A stretch of DNA of 56,442 nucleotides from Azospirillum isscasi (GTDB lineage Bacteria > Pseudomonadota > Alphaproteobacteria > Azospirillales > Azospirillaceae). A program made the translations under genes and the position numbers. The stretch lies in the NCBI RefSeq assembly GCF_030849505.1, contig NZ_JAUJFI010000015.1:1-56442 (forward strand), written 5' to 3'. Below the pieces are notes generated by a model. That model did not search any database, was not told the DNA's origin, and was given only the letters and a program-made list of their open reading frames with translations. Below are positions 6,446 through 16,619 of this stretch, piece by piece (positions within the stretch are counted from its first letter, which is position 1; every line of letters starts with the position of its first letter).

Positions 6446-8944
6446 ATGGAACCCAACGAAACCGCCGAACGGGCCACAGCGCTGCACCGGCAGGCCGTCG
6501 CCGCCCACCGCGAGGGCCGCATCGCGGACGCGGTGCCGCTGTTCCAGCAATCGCTGGCGCTGCGCAAGGATGCGGAGGTCTATCTGGATTTCGGCGCCCT
6601 GCTGGCGGCGCTGTCGCACTGGGCCCCGGCGGGGGCGGTCTATGCCGCGGCGCTGAAGCTGGCCCCGGGCTCGCTCGACGCCCATTACGGACTGGCGCTG
6701 GCCCACCACGCCCAGGGCCGCCCGGCGGAGGCGGAACCGCATTATCGGACCGTCCTGGCGTCCTGCCCCGGCCTGGGGGAGGCCTGGAACAATCTGGGAG
6801 TCGCGCTTCAGGAGCAGGGCCGGCCCGGCGAGGCGGAGGCGGCCTACCGTGCGGCCCTGCGCCACCAGCCGGGGGATGCCGGAACCTGGAAGAATCTGGG
6901 GGTCGCCCTGGAGGGGTTGGGCCGGAGCGCGGAGGCGGAGGCGGCCTACCGCGAAGCGCTCGCCCGCAATCCGGACCATGCGGTCACCCTGAACAATCTC
7001 GGCGGCCTCGCCCTGGCCGCCGGGCGGCTGGAGGAGGCCGGGGCGGCGGGCCGACGCATGGCGGCGCTGAACCCGGCGGACCGGCTCGCTTGGATGCTGC
7101 TGGGCAACGCCGCCCACGCGGCGGGCCGCTGGGCCGAGGCGGTGCGGGTGAACGCGGTGGCGGTCCGGCTGGCGCCGGACGATCCGGCCCCGCGCCGGAA
7201 TCTCGCCAACGCGCTGGCCGTCTCCGGGCGGCGGGTGGAGGCGGTGGCGGAATACCGGGCGCTCCTGGGGCTCCGGCCCGATTCCCCCGCGGTGGCGGTC
7301 GAACTCGCTGTGGAGTTGTGCGGCCTGCACGACACGGCGGGCGCCCTGGCGGTGCTGCGCGGCGTGATCGGGCGGCATCCGGACCATGGGGCGGCGTGGC
7401 GTGTTCTGGGGCGGGTCCTGGGGCGGGCCCTGGCCGGCGGCTTCCAGCCGGACGCGGCGCTGGACGCGCTGCGCCGCGCGGTCGCGCTCGATCCCGGCGA
7501 CCGGGCGGGCTGGGAGGATCTGGGTGCCGTCGCCACGCTGGCGGACCGGATCGCGCTGTCCATCGAGGCCCTTCGCCGCGTCCGCCGGCTCTTTCCCGCC
7601 TACAACCCCGCCCTGGCGCAACTGGTGCAGCAGCAGAGACACGCCTGCGAATGGCGCGACCTTCCGGCCCTGGAAAGCGACTTGATCGGGCGGATGCGCG
7701 CCGGAGCGCTGGGCGTGCCGCCCTTCGGCCTTCTGGCGGCGGACACGGCCCCGGCGGACCAGCGCGCGGCGGCGGAGCGCTGGGCGCGGCAGAAGGCCGA
7801 AGGGGTGGCGGCGGTGGCGCGGCCCGCGGTTCCCGGCGACGGGCGCCTGCGGATCGGCTATCTGTCCGCCGACTTCCACGAGCACGCCACGGCCTATCTG
7901 ATGGCGGAGCTTCTGGAGCGGCACGACCGGGCGGGGTTCGCCGTCACCGCCTATTCCACCGGCATCGACGACGGCAGCCCGATGCGGCGGCGTCTGACCG
8001 CCGCGGTGGAGCGCTTCGTGGACCTGCGCGATCGCTCGGACCTCGACGCCGCGCGGGCCATCGCCGCGGACGGGATCGACATTCTGGTGGACCTGAAGGG
8101 CTACACGGCCTTCGCCCGCACGGCGATCCTGGCGGCGCGGCCCGCCCCGGTGCAGGTGAACTGGCTGGGCTATCCCGGCACCATGGGCGCGGACTTCATC
8201 GACGTGATCCTGGCCGATGCCGTGACCATCCCGCCGGGTGAGGAGGGGTTCTACAGCGAGGCGGTGCTGCGGCTGCCCCACTGCTACCAGCCCAACGACC
8301 GCCACCGGGCCATCGCGGAGCGCACGCCGTCGCGCGCCGAATCCGGCCTGCCCGAGGACGGATTCGTCTTCTGCTGCTTCAACAGCCCCTACAAGCTGAC
8401 GCCGGCCCTGTTCGACGTCTGGGCGCGGCTGCTGCGCTCCGTGCCGGGGAGCGTGCTGTGGCTCTACGCCGGGAACCCGCTGGTGGCCGGCAACCTGCGG
8501 CGGGAGGCGGCGGCCCGCGGCGTGGCGGCGGAGCGTCTGGTCTTCGCGCCGCCGCGTCCCCTGGCGGAGCATCTGGCGCGGCACCGGCTGGCCGATTTGT
8601 TCCTCGACACGCTGCCCTACAACGCCCACACCACGGCCAGCGACGCGCTGTGGGCCGGGCTGCCGGTGGTGACCTGCCGCGGCGCGACCTTCGCCGGGCG
8701 GGTGGCGGCCAGCCTTCTCACGACGGTGGGCCTGCCGGAACTGGTGACGGAATCGCTGGAGGCGTACGAGGCGCTCGCCCTGGACCTCGCCCGCGGCCCG
8801 GACCGGCTGGTCGGGCTGAAGGCACGGCTGGCGGCGGCGCGGGGAACGAGTCCGCTGTTCGACGCCACGCGCTTCGCCGGGGATCTGGAGGACGCCTACC
8901 GGACCATCTGGCAACGTTTCGGACCCGCAGGAGACAGGCGATGA
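6446..8944 (+). CDS. TPR-containing O-linked N-acetylglucosaminyltransferase (SPINDLY family, GT41)
   Basis: 832 residues from ATG 6446; the longer frame reaching back to 4685 is out-of-frame overlap with the two upstream genes. About 400 N-terminal residues are tetratricopeptide repeats (for example AWNNLGVALQEQGRPGEAE). The C-terminal half is a GT41 catalytic domain. GYLSADFHEH holds the conserved His (about H480), CFNSPYK the conserved Lys (about K650), and LFLDTLPYNAHTTASDALW the donor-binding region. Such enzymes add a single GlcNAc, or in some SPINDLY proteins fucose, to Ser/Thr of cytoplasmic proteins. The stop overlaps the next start by four bases (ATGA), indicating coupled translation with the GT7-like gene. 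Confidence 0.88.
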   Translation: MEPNETAERATALHRQAVAAHREGRIADAVPLFQQSLALRKDAEVYLDFGALLAALSHWAPAGAVYAAALKLAPGSLDAHYGLALAHHAQGRPAEAEPHYRTVLASCPGLGEAWNNLGVALQEQGRPGEAEAAYRAALRHQPGDAGTWKNLGVALEGLGRSAEAEAAYREALARNPDHAVTLNNLGGLALAAGRLEEAGAAGRRMAALNPADRLAWMLLGNAAHAAGRWAEAVRVNAVAVRLAPDDPAPRRNLANALAVSGRRVEAVAEYRALLGLRPDSPAVAVELAVELCGLHDTAGALAVLRGVIGRHPDHGAAWRVLGRVLGRALAGGFQPDAALDALRRAVALDPGDRAGWEDLGAVATLADRIALSIEALRRVRRLFPAYNPALAQLVQQQRHACEWRDLPALESDLIGRMRAGALGVPPFGLLAADTAPADQRAAAERWARQKAEGVAAVARPAVPGDGRLRIGYLSADFHEHATAYLMAELLERHDRAGFAVTAYSTGIDDGSPMRRRLTAAVERFVDLRDRSDLDAARAIAADGIDILVDLKGYTAFARTAILAARPAPVQVNWLGYPGTMGADFIDVILADAVTIPPGEEGFYSEAVLRLPHCYQPNDRHRAIAERTPSRAESGLPEDGFVFCCFNSPYKLTPALFDVWARLLRSVPGSVLWLYAGNPLVAGNLRREAAARGVAAERLVFAPPRPLAEHLARHRLADLFLDTLPYNAHTTASDALWAGLPVVTCRGATFAGRVAASLLTTVGLPELVTESLEAYEALALDLARGPDRLVGLKARLAAARGTSPLFDATRFAGDLEDAYRTIWQRFGPAGDRR

Positions 8945-9726
8945 CGATCACGGACCGGCGGCTTCACATCGTCGTGCCCTACCGCGACCGCGAGACGCAT
9001 CTGCGGGAATTCGTGCCGCGGATCAGCGCTTACTTCGCAACGCTTCCCGATCCCATCGACTACCGCGTCACCATCGTGGAGCAGGAGGCGGGGCTGCCCT
9101 TCAACCGGGGCGCCATCAAGAACGCCGGATTCCTGCTGGGCGAGGCGGAGAGCGGCTACACCTGCCTGCACGACATCGACTATCTGCCCATCGACGCCGA
9201 TTACGCCTGGGTGGACCGCCCGACCCCCATCCTGTCCTTCGGGGCGGAGCAGCGCCCGGTGGCGCCGGGCCGTTCGGAGCAGACGGTCACCACCGACCTG
9301 GAAAGCACCATGGGCGGCGTTCTGCTGATGCCGAACGACGTGTTCCGGCGGATCGACGGCTATTCCAACGCCTATTGGGGGTGGGGTTACGAGGATTTCG
9401 ACCTGTCGCTGCGCATCCGGTCCCGCCGCATCCCGACCGCGCGGCGGCCCGGGCGGTTCGAGCCGCTGGACCACGACAACGAGGGCTTCAACCCCGACGC
9501 CTCGGCCTCGCCCATTTCGCGGGTCAACAAGCGGGTGTTCCAGGCGAACTGGTCCGGCGGGACGATCCCGGAGGAGGACGGGCTGTCCACCCTGTCCTTC
9601 GACGTCCTGGACCGCCGCCCCTGCGATGGGGTGCATCTTGGCGCCGAAGGGCGGTGGGAGATCGTGCGCGTCCGCCTGACCATGGCGCCCCTGCCGGGCC
9701 AGTTGGCCGCCTTCAAGGCGCGCTGA
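8941..9726 (+). CDS. GT7 family glycosyltransferase (beta-1,4-galactosyltransferase-like)
   Basis: 261 residues. It shows the order typical of beta-1,4-galactosyltransferases: an IVVPYRDR N-terminus, PFNRGAIKNAGF, the DID metal site in CLHDIDYLP (about residues 77-79), GGVLLMPNDVF, and the hallmark NAYWGWGYEDFDLSLRI. Those enzymes transfer galactose from UDP-Gal to GlcNAc. Here there is no membrane anchor, unlike the Golgi forms. The start codon overlaps the OGT stop, so the two products are made together. This suggests, but does not show, that GlcNAc placed by the OGT is the acceptor. Confidence 0.85.
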   Translation: MTITDRRLHIVVPYRDRETHLREFVPRISAYFATLPDPIDYRVTIVEQEAGLPFNRGAIKNAGFLLGEAESGYTCLHDIDYLPIDADYAWVDRPTPILSFGAEQRPVAPGRSEQTVTTDLESTMGGVLLMPNDVFRRIDGYSNAYWGWGYEDFDLSLRIRSRRIPTARRPGRFEPLDHDNEGFNPDASASPISRVNKRVFQANWSGGTIPEEDGLSTLSFDVLDRRPCDGVHLGAEGRWEIVRVRLTMAPLPGQLAAFKAR

Positions 9727-9817
9727 CGCTGTTACCTTTGAGGACAGCGGCGCATCTGCGGGAAGACACCGGCACGCCCGCTTGGCTATAGTGCGGCGCT
9801 CGCGGCGTTGTTTGGCC

Positions 9818-9862
9818 CGCAGAACGACTTCCCACAGAACGACTTCCCGCAGAACGACGAAG
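9818..9862. repeat. Three tandem 15-bp repeats upstream of the ParA-like gene
   Basis: Three copies of a 15-bp unit built on CGCAGAACGACTTCC start at 9818, 9833 and 9848. The second has one change and the third diverges in its last four bases. They end about ten bases before the parA-like start and could be a binding site or a slippage expansion. Confidence 0.7.
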
Positions 9863-9872
9863 CGGAACGGAC

Positions 9873-10952
9873 ATGACCAGCCACGAAGACGTCTTCGACG
9901 CGCCGGAGACGCGGCAGCCGACCATCCTGGCGGTGTACAACCAGAAGGGCGGCGTCGGCAAGACGACCACCTCGGTGAACCTGGCCCTGGCGCTGGCCGC
10001 GCTGGGCAAGAGCGTCGTCCTGATCGACTTCGACCCGCAGAGCAGCGCCACCAGCAACTTCCTGCTCCGGGAAAAGGCGCGTGTCGGCATCAACGACCTG
10101 TTGAGCCAGGAAACCTTCGTCGAGGACGCCATCACCCCGACCAGCTTCGACGGGCTGTCGATGATCGTCGGGGCGCGGAAGCTCTATTCGTTGGAGCACG
10201 CGCTGGACGCCCGCGGCGGCTCGCAGCGGGGTTTGCGCAAGGCGCTGCACTTCTCGCGCAACCCGCCGGATTATGTGGTGATCGACTGTCCGCCGGCGCT
10301 GGGCCATCTGGCGGCGGGCGCGCTGGCGGCGTCGGACCGGCTGGTGCTTCCGGTCTTTCCGGGTCGCTACGCGCTGGACGGGCTGAAGCGCACCCTGTCG
10401 GTGGTGGAGCACATCCAGAAGGGCATGAACCCCAACCTGGCGGTGGCCGGTGTCCTGATGCTGTCGATCACCAACGACGAGGTCGGGCGCGATTCGCTGA
10501 CCCTGCTGCGCTCCGAATATCCGGACCTGATGTTCCGCACGGCGGTGCCCTACGACGTGGACGTGGTGAAGGCGACCTACCGCCGGATGCCCGCCGCGAT
10601 CTTCAGCCCGGAGGGGCGGACCACCACGCGCTTCCTGGCGCTGGGCTGGGAGATCGTCCATGGCCGCGGCGCCGCCCCGACCGACGAGCAGTTGAAGCCG
10701 GCGCAGGACCGCATCCGTGCGTGGCATGCGGACACCGACGCCTCCTACAGCGCCCGCCGCGCGGCGGCCCCGGACGAGGCCGACGAGTCCACGGGCGGCG
10801 GCAACGGGCGCGGTGCGTCGGCGGAGGCGCCCGCGGGCGGCGGCGGTCGGGCGCTGATCGCGGCGGTGGTGGGGTTGATCGTCGGGTTTGCCTTGGGCGC
10901 CCTGTTCGGTCAGCCGATCCTGGGCGGCCTGCTGGCCGGTCTCGGCGGGTAG
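9873..10952 (+). CDS. ParA/MinD-like ATPase with C-terminal membrane segment
   Basis: 359 residues. The deviant Walker A motif KGGVGKTTT lies at about residues 27-35, then DFDPQSSAT and the Walker B stretch VVIDCPPALG, all typical of ParA ATPases that position DNA or protein cargo. The C-terminus is unusual. After a Gly/Ala-rich linker, the last ~40 residues form a glycine-zipper-like hydrophobic helix (ALIAAVVGLIVGFALGALFG), which should anchor it in the membrane. No ParB gene or obvious parS site lies beside it. The start is the ATG after GGAACGGAC. Cargo is unknown; membrane-associated positioning is inferred. Confidence 0.8.
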   Translation: MTSHEDVFDAPETRQPTILAVYNQKGGVGKTTTSVNLALALAALGKSVVLIDFDPQSSATSNFLLREKARVGINDLLSQETFVEDAITPTSFDGLSMIVGARKLYSLEHALDARGGSQRGLRKALHFSRNPPDYVVIDCPPALGHLAAGALAASDRLVLPVFPGRYALDGLKRTLSVVEHIQKGMNPNLAVAGVLMLSITNDEVGRDSLTLLRSEYPDLMFRTAVPYDVDVVKATYRRMPAAIFSPEGRTTTRFLALGWEIVHGRGAAPTDEQLKPAQDRIRAWHADTDASYSARRAAAPDEADESTGGGNGRGASAEAPAGGGGRALIAAVVGLIVGFALGALFGQPILGGLLAGLGG

Positions 10953-10953
10953 G

Positions 10954-11382
10954 CTACAGCACCGCCTTGCGGGCGGAGAGCAGGATGCTGGTCTCGGTGG
11001 AGGCGATGCCGGCGATCTGCCGGACGCGGCGCAGCGTGTCGTCGAACGCCTCTAGCGACTCCGTTTCGATTTCAGCGACCACGTCCCAGCGCCCGTTGGT
11101 GGTGTAGACGGTCCGCACCTCCGGAAAGCCGTGCAGGCGGGCGATGACCGTTTCGGCGGCGCGGCCTTCCACCTCGATCATCGTGATGGCCCGGACCATG
11201 GCGGGCCGCAGATCCTTGCGCAGAAGCACCGTGAAACCGGCGATGACCCCGCTGCCGACCAGACGGTCGATGCGCGCACGCACGGTCGCGCGCGACACCT
11301 TCAGCGCTGCGGCGAGGCCGGCGACGGGCTGGCGCGCGTCGGCGCGGAGAAGCCCCAGGAGGCGGTGGTCCAGGTCGTCCAT
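10954..11382 (-). CDS. Lrp/AsnC family transcriptional regulator
   Basis: 142 residues from the ATG at 11382, giving the usual start MDDLDHRLLGLLRADAR. The first 60 residues form the winged helix-turn-helix (AALKVSRATVRARIDRL), and the rest is the ligand-binding RAM domain with GRWDVVAEIET. These proteins sense amino acids and often control adjacent catabolic genes. It is divergent from the arginase gene across 130 bases, so control of the arginase/ornithine aminotransferase genes in response to arginine or ornithine is likely. The family is certain; the target is inferred from position. Confidence 0.88.
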   Translation of the reverse strand: MDDLDHRLLGLLRADARQPVAGLAAALKVSRATVRARIDRLVGSGVIAGFTVLLRKDLRPAMVRAITMIEVEGRAAETVIARLHGFPEVRTVYTTNGRWDVVAEIETESLEAFDDTLRRVRQIAGIASTETSILLSARKAVL

Positions 11383-11512
11383 GCCGGAATGATAAATCGG
11401 GCTTTGCAAACTGTCAAAAACGCCGCCGTTCGTTGGCACTTTTCCGTCTTTCTGCCGCCTGTCCCGCCACCGATAGTCATGGAAAGGGTGTTCACACAGG
11501 GAGAGGGACGGC

Positions 11513-12487
11513 ATGGCGTCGCTGGAGTCGGCGGATCGGGACGATCCGCGCTTCGTGGAGATCATCGGCGTTCCCATCGAGGCGGGGGCCGGCCATCCCG
11601 GCGCCCTGATGGGGCCGGCGGCGCTGCGCACGGCGGGGCTGGTCCGCGCCCTGCGCGATCTCGGGCACGAGGTGCGGGATCTTGGTGATCTGACGCCCGA
11701 TTCCTGGAGCGATCAGGACCCCGCCACGGCCCGTCTGGCGGAGATCACTGCCTGGTCGCGGGCTCTGGCCGACCGCTCCTACGCCATGATGCGGGCGGGC
11801 GGGGTGCCGGTGTTCCTGGGCGGCGACCACAGCCTGTCCATGGGCTCCGTCACCGGGGTGGCCCGCCATTGCCGGGAGGCGGGGAAGCCCCTGTTCGTCC
11901 TGTGGCTGGACGCGCACGGCGACTTCAACACGCCGCACACTTCGCCGTCCGGCAACATGCACGGCATGCCGGTGGCCCTGCTGTGCGGGGAGGACGGGTT
12001 CGACGCCGTGTTCCCGCCGGAGCAGCGCGCCACCGTGAACCCGGCCCATGTCCATCTGTTCGGCATCCGCTCCCTCGACTCCGGCGAGCGGCGCCTGCTG
12101 CGCGCCCGCGGGGTGGACGTGGTGGACATGCGGCTGATCGACGAGCACGGCGTCGGCGTCCACATGCGCCGCATCATCGAGCGGGTGCGGCAAGCCGGCG
12201 GCCATCTGCACGTCAGCCTGGACGTGGACTTCCTCGACCCCTCCATCGCGCCCGCGGTGGGAACGGCGGTGCTGGGCGGGGCGACCTACCGCGAGGCGCA
12301 CCTGATCATGGAGATGCTGCACGACGCGGGCGTCGTCGGCTCCCTGGACGTGGTGGAACTGAACCCCTTCCTGGACGAGCGGGGCAAGAGCGCCCTGCTG
12401 CTGGTCGATCTGGTGGCGAGCCTGTTCGGGCGCCGCATCATCGACCCCGCCGTTACCCAGTCGCAGATCGGCGGGCAAGCCGTCTGA
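11513..12487 (+). CDS. rocF: Arginase
   Basis: 324 residues of the ureohydrolase family. Manganese-binding motifs are complete: GGDHS (about residue 103), [15 protein letters not shown] and SLDVDFLDP. It hydrolyses L-arginine to ornithine and urea in the cytoplasm. The full set of arginase residues, and the ornithine aminotransferase gene 35 bases downstream, favour arginase over agmatinase or formimidoglutamase. Expression is probably governed by the divergent Lrp-type regulator. Confidence 0.92.
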   Translation: MASLESADRDDPRFVEIIGVPIEAGAGHPGALMGPAALRTAGLVRALRDLGHEVRDLGDLTPDSWSDQDPATARLAEITAWSRALADRSYAMMRAGGVPVFLGGDHSLSMGSVTGVARHCREAGKPLFVLWLDAHGDFNTPHTSPSGNMHGMPVALLCGEDGFDAVFPPEQRATVNPAHVHLFGIRSLDSGERRLLRARGVDVVDMRLIDEHGVGVHMRRIIERVRQAGGHLHVSLDVDFLDPSIAPAVGTAVLGGATYREAHLIMEMLHDAGVVGSLDVVELNPFLDERGKSALLLVDLVASLFGRRIIDPAVTQSQIGGQAV

Positions 12488-12522
12488 CGTTCCGACAAGA
12501 AACGCACACCGGAGAGAACGCC

Positions 12523-13740
<1,218 letters not shown>

Positions 13741-13752
13741 AAGGCGCTTGTG

Positions 13753-13786
13753 GCCCGCCCCGGCCTCCGCCACGGTGGGGGCGGGC
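13753..13786 (+). terminator. Probable terminator after rocD
   Basis: A perfect 9-bp stem (GCCCGCCCC at 13753-13761, GGGGCGGGC at 13778-13786) is followed by TTTCC. It lies 12 bases after rocD. The short T-run suggests partial termination, so some transcription may continue into the downstream deacylase-like gene. Confidence 0.55.
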
Positions 13787-13809
13787 TTTCCAGCAGGCAG
13801 CGGTCCGAC

Positions 13810-14925
13810 ATGCGCAGCACCATCATCGATCTTCCGTCCGCCACCCCCGGCACCCGGCGGACCCTGACCGTTCAGCGGTTCGGCACGGCGGGCGCGCGGC
13901 CCTGCGCCTACATCCAGGCGTCGCTGCACGCCGACGAGATCCCGGCGATGCTGGTGGCCGACAAGCTGCGCCGCATCCTGACCGCGCTGGAGGCCGAAGG
14001 GGGGATCGCCGGTGAGGTGATCCTCGTCCCGGTCGCCAACCCGGTGGGGCTGGGCCAGTCGCTGATGGACCATCACCTGGGCCGTTTCGACCAGGACGAC
14101 GGCAAGAACTTCAACCGCGACTACCCCCACCTGACCGAGGCGGTGGCCGAGCGCGTGGCCGACCGCCTGACCGGGGACGGCGAGGCCAACAAGGCGGCCA
14201 TCCGCGCCGCCCTGGCCGAATCGCTGGCAGAGCGCACCCCGCGGACCGAGACGGAGCACATGAAGCACCGTCTTCTGGACCTCGCGCTCCAGGCCGATTG
14301 GGTGCTGGACCTGCATTGCGACCTGGAAGCGGTGATGCACCTCTACACCCTGACGCCCTCGGCGGAGGCTTTCGCCCCGTTGCAGCGGCTTCTTGGCGCG
14401 CAGGCGGTCTTCCTGGCCGAGGAATCCGGCGGCGACCCCTTCGACGAGGCGGTCAGCCGCCCCTGGAACGAGCTTGCCAAGCGCTGGCCCGACCGCCCGA
14501 TCCCCTTCGGCTGCCATTCCGTGACGGTGGAACTGCGCGGGCAGGCGGACGTGGAGCACGCCCAGGGTGAAGCGGACGCCCAGGCCATCGCCGGCTTCCT
14601 CACCCATGTCGGCGTCCTGTCCGGCGAGCCGCCGGCCCTGCCGGAGCCGCTGTGCGCCCCGACCCCGCTGGAATCCTCCGAACCGCTGATCGCCCCGATG
14701 GGCGGCGTGGTGGTCTTCCATCACAAGGTCGGCGACCGCGTGGAGGCCGGCGCCGTGGTCGCCGACATCCTGGACCCGCTGACCGGGGAGGTGACCCCGG
14801 TGCGCAGCGGGTCGGCGGGTGTGCTCTACGCCCACAGCGCGACCCGCTTCACCCTGGCGGGCAAGCGGATCGCCAAGGTGGCGGGGACGACGCTGCGGCG
14901 GACGGGGCCGTTGTTGAGCGCGTAA
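13810..14925 (+). CDS. Succinylglutamate desuccinylase/aspartoacylase family protein
   Basis: 371 residues. The zinc-binding HADE in QASLHADEIPA (about residues 37-47), the downstream DLHCD histidine and the NFNRDYP segment identify an M14-like amide hydrolase of the AstE/aspartoacylase group. The C-terminal part (GGVVVFHHKVGDRVEAGAVV) resembles the beta-barrel/lipoyl-like extension seen in many such bacterial proteins. The likely reaction is deacylation of an N-acyl amino acid or related amide. Its position after arginase and ornithine aminotransferase suggests an arginine- or ornithine-derived substrate, but the exact one is not visible. Confidence 0.8.
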   Translation: MRSTIIDLPSATPGTRRTLTVQRFGTAGARPCAYIQASLHADEIPAMLVADKLRRILTALEAEGGIAGEVILVPVANPVGLGQSLMDHHLGRFDQDDGKNFNRDYPHLTEAVAERVADRLTGDGEANKAAIRAALAESLAERTPRTETEHMKHRLLDLALQADWVLDLHCDLEAVMHLYTLTPSAEAFAPLQRLLGAQAVFLAEESGGDPFDEAVSRPWNELAKRWPDRPIPFGCHSVTVELRGQADVEHAQGEADAQAIAGFLTHVGVLSGEPPALPEPLCAPTPLESSEPLIAPMGGVVVFHHKVGDRVEAGAVVADILDPLTGEVTPVRSGSAGVLYAHSATRFTLAGKRIAKVAGTTLRRTGPLLSA

Positions 14926-15070
14926 ACGGCTCTATTCTGCGCTTCCATCAGGGGCGCAGTCTCCTCGGAACACGGCGGTGCTCAAGGTTTTCCGGCTCTG
15001 CTGGAGACTCCACCGCCTCGTTCATCCGGTTCGCAAGTGGCTTTGGGCCCCAATCTTTCGAATTTGGCTG

Positions 15071-15778
15071 TCAGTGGAACTGATTCTTGAGCATAGGGTA
15101 AAAAGCCGCATGCTGCTCTTTAACCTGCTCAAGGAATTTCTGGCGCTCGGGGGCCCTCATGATGAGATCCTTATGCAAAGGGCTGTTCGCCCAGGTGCTT
15201 TCACCATCAAGGGAAAATCCGAAATATTCAGGGTTCAACAGTATTTTATAGGTCAGAAATGAGTGATCATTGGTGAGGCGAAAAGTGGCATTGATCATAA
15301 ATTGTGGAATGATGACGCCTTACTCAGAAATGGTCTGTCGAATATTCTTGCCATGAGTTGGTTGGTAGTTGCTTGTCGCTTCCATGATGATGTGGTTTAT
15401 GCCCCGGCGCGCTTGCTCCCGTTGATAGTGGGCATCGGCCTGGATGAAGTGGACATCTTTTCGTGAACAGAATCTGGAGAATTCCCGGCCTCCAGCACCG
15501 AGATCGACATTCGTTCCGATAGACACATGCCCCAAGAATTTGCCGTTCGTGATGTTTGCCGTCGTCAGGAAGGCGGTGATGTTGTTTCGGTTGTTTCGGC
15601 TTTCGTTGAGTGCTGTGACTGTCCATTTACCAAGGGGTAGGGGAACTTTGGTACGGGAAACCTGGATCGTACCGTCATAGGACGATCCGGTCGGTAGCTG
15701 CGAAGCGACGCTGTCAGCGCGAGCTGTGTGAATGGTGAAAAACGCCAAGAATGCCGCGATGGCTGTAAAAAACCGCAA
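15071..15778 (-). pseudogene. Secreted protein gene interrupted by an in-frame stop
   Basis: Reading in one frame from a TTG at 15778 (AAGGAG six bases upstream) gives a clean signal peptide (RFFTAIAAFLAFFTIHTARA) and a secreted domain of about 150 residues. An in-frame TAA then occurs at 15320-15322. The same frame continues without further stops for 83 more codons (GVIIPQFMINATFRLTNDHS onward) to a stop at 15071. The second part looks protein-like and could restart at ATG 15298. The simplest reading is a recent nonsense change in a periplasmic protein gene. Two separate genes, or a sequencing error, are alternatives. I recognise no family. Confidence 0.55.
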
Positions 15779-15931
15779 AATGCATCTCCTTCGTATTTGA
15801 TTTTTGTGAAAGCGCAAGCATAACCAAGAAAAGACTTGGCCAATCGGCAAAGAAAATGCAACTTTAACGTGCTGTAATCGTTAAATGAGAGCTTCCAACG
15901 ACCGCGGTGGAAGCCTTGTCATAAGGCGCGC

Positions 15932-15961
15932 TTGACAAACATACCAACCGTTCGGTATGTT
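15932..15961 (+). promoter_or_regulatory. tetR promoter with overlapping palindromic operator
   Basis: A consensus -35 TTGACA (15932-15937) is followed 18 bases on by a plausible -10 (TATGTT, 15956-15961). An 8-bp inverted repeat, AACATACC (15938-15945) and GGTATGTT (15954-15961), fills the spacer and -10. This matches the size and placement of a TetR-family operator, suggesting the regulator represses its own operon. Confidence 0.75.
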
Positions 15962-15968
15962 TCAGCCC

Positions 15969-16619
15969 ATGCCGCGACCCGCCAAACACCACCCCGAACG
16001 CGGCGACGCCCGCGCCCGGCTTCTCGAAGCGGCGCGGGACGTCATCCGCGCCAAGGGCTTTGCGGCGACCTCCGTCGATGATCTCTGCAAGGCGGCGGGG
16101 GTCACCAAGGGCGCGTTCTTCCATCATTTCGAGACCAAGGAAGCGCTCGGCGTCGCCGCCGCTGCCTATTGGGCGGAAACCACCTCGGCCTTCTTCGAGA
16201 ACGCGCCTTACCGCAAGCTCGAAGACCCGCTCGACCGCCTGTTCGGCTATGTCGAGTTCCGCAAGGCGATCATCGACGGGGATCCCGCCGAATTCACCTG
16301 CCTCGTCGGGACCATGACGCAGGAGGTCTACGGGTCGCATCCGGCGATCCGTGACGCCTGCGCCGCCAGCATCTTCGGCCACGCGGCGACTCTGGAGCCG
16401 GACATCGCGGCGGCCATGGCGGCGCGCGGGATCGAGGCCGACTGGACTCCGGCCAGCCTCGCGCGGCACACCCAGGCCGTTCTCCAGGGCGCCTTCATCC
16501 TCGCCAAGGCGACGGGCGACCGTGCCGACGCGCTGGACAGCGTCGATCACCTGAAACGCTACCTCACGCTGCTCTTTTCAACGCCCCGCTCGAAAGGGAA
16601 TCCCCATGACGGATGTTGA
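15969..16619 (+). CDS. TetR family transcriptional regulator
   Basis: 216 residues. The N-terminal helix-turn-helix (RLLEAARDVIRAKGFAATSV then CKAAGVTKGAFFHHFETKE) is a standard TetR DNA-binding domain; the C-terminal ligand domain has a TetR_C-like pattern. I place the start at ATG 15969 because the ATG at 15957 lies within the -10/operator. The expected transcript start is only a few bases before 15969, so the mRNA may be leaderless. It overlaps the next gene by 14 bases and heads a four-gene operon of small proteins. Inducer unknown. Confidence 0.88.
   Translation: MPRPAKHHPERGDARARLLEAARDVIRAKGFAATSVDDLCKAAGVTKGAFFHHFETKEALGVAAAAYWAETTSAFFENAPYRKLEDPLDRLFGYVEFRKAIIDGDPAEFTCLVGTMTQEVYGSHPAIRDACAASIFGHAATLEPDIAAAMAARGIEADWTPASLARHTQAVLQGAFILAKATGDRADALDSVDHLKRYLTLLFSTPRSKGNPHDGC

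Noticed and set aside
15957-15968. Earlier ATG for the TetR protein
   Set aside because: It lies within the -10 element and operator, so the transcript would not contain it.
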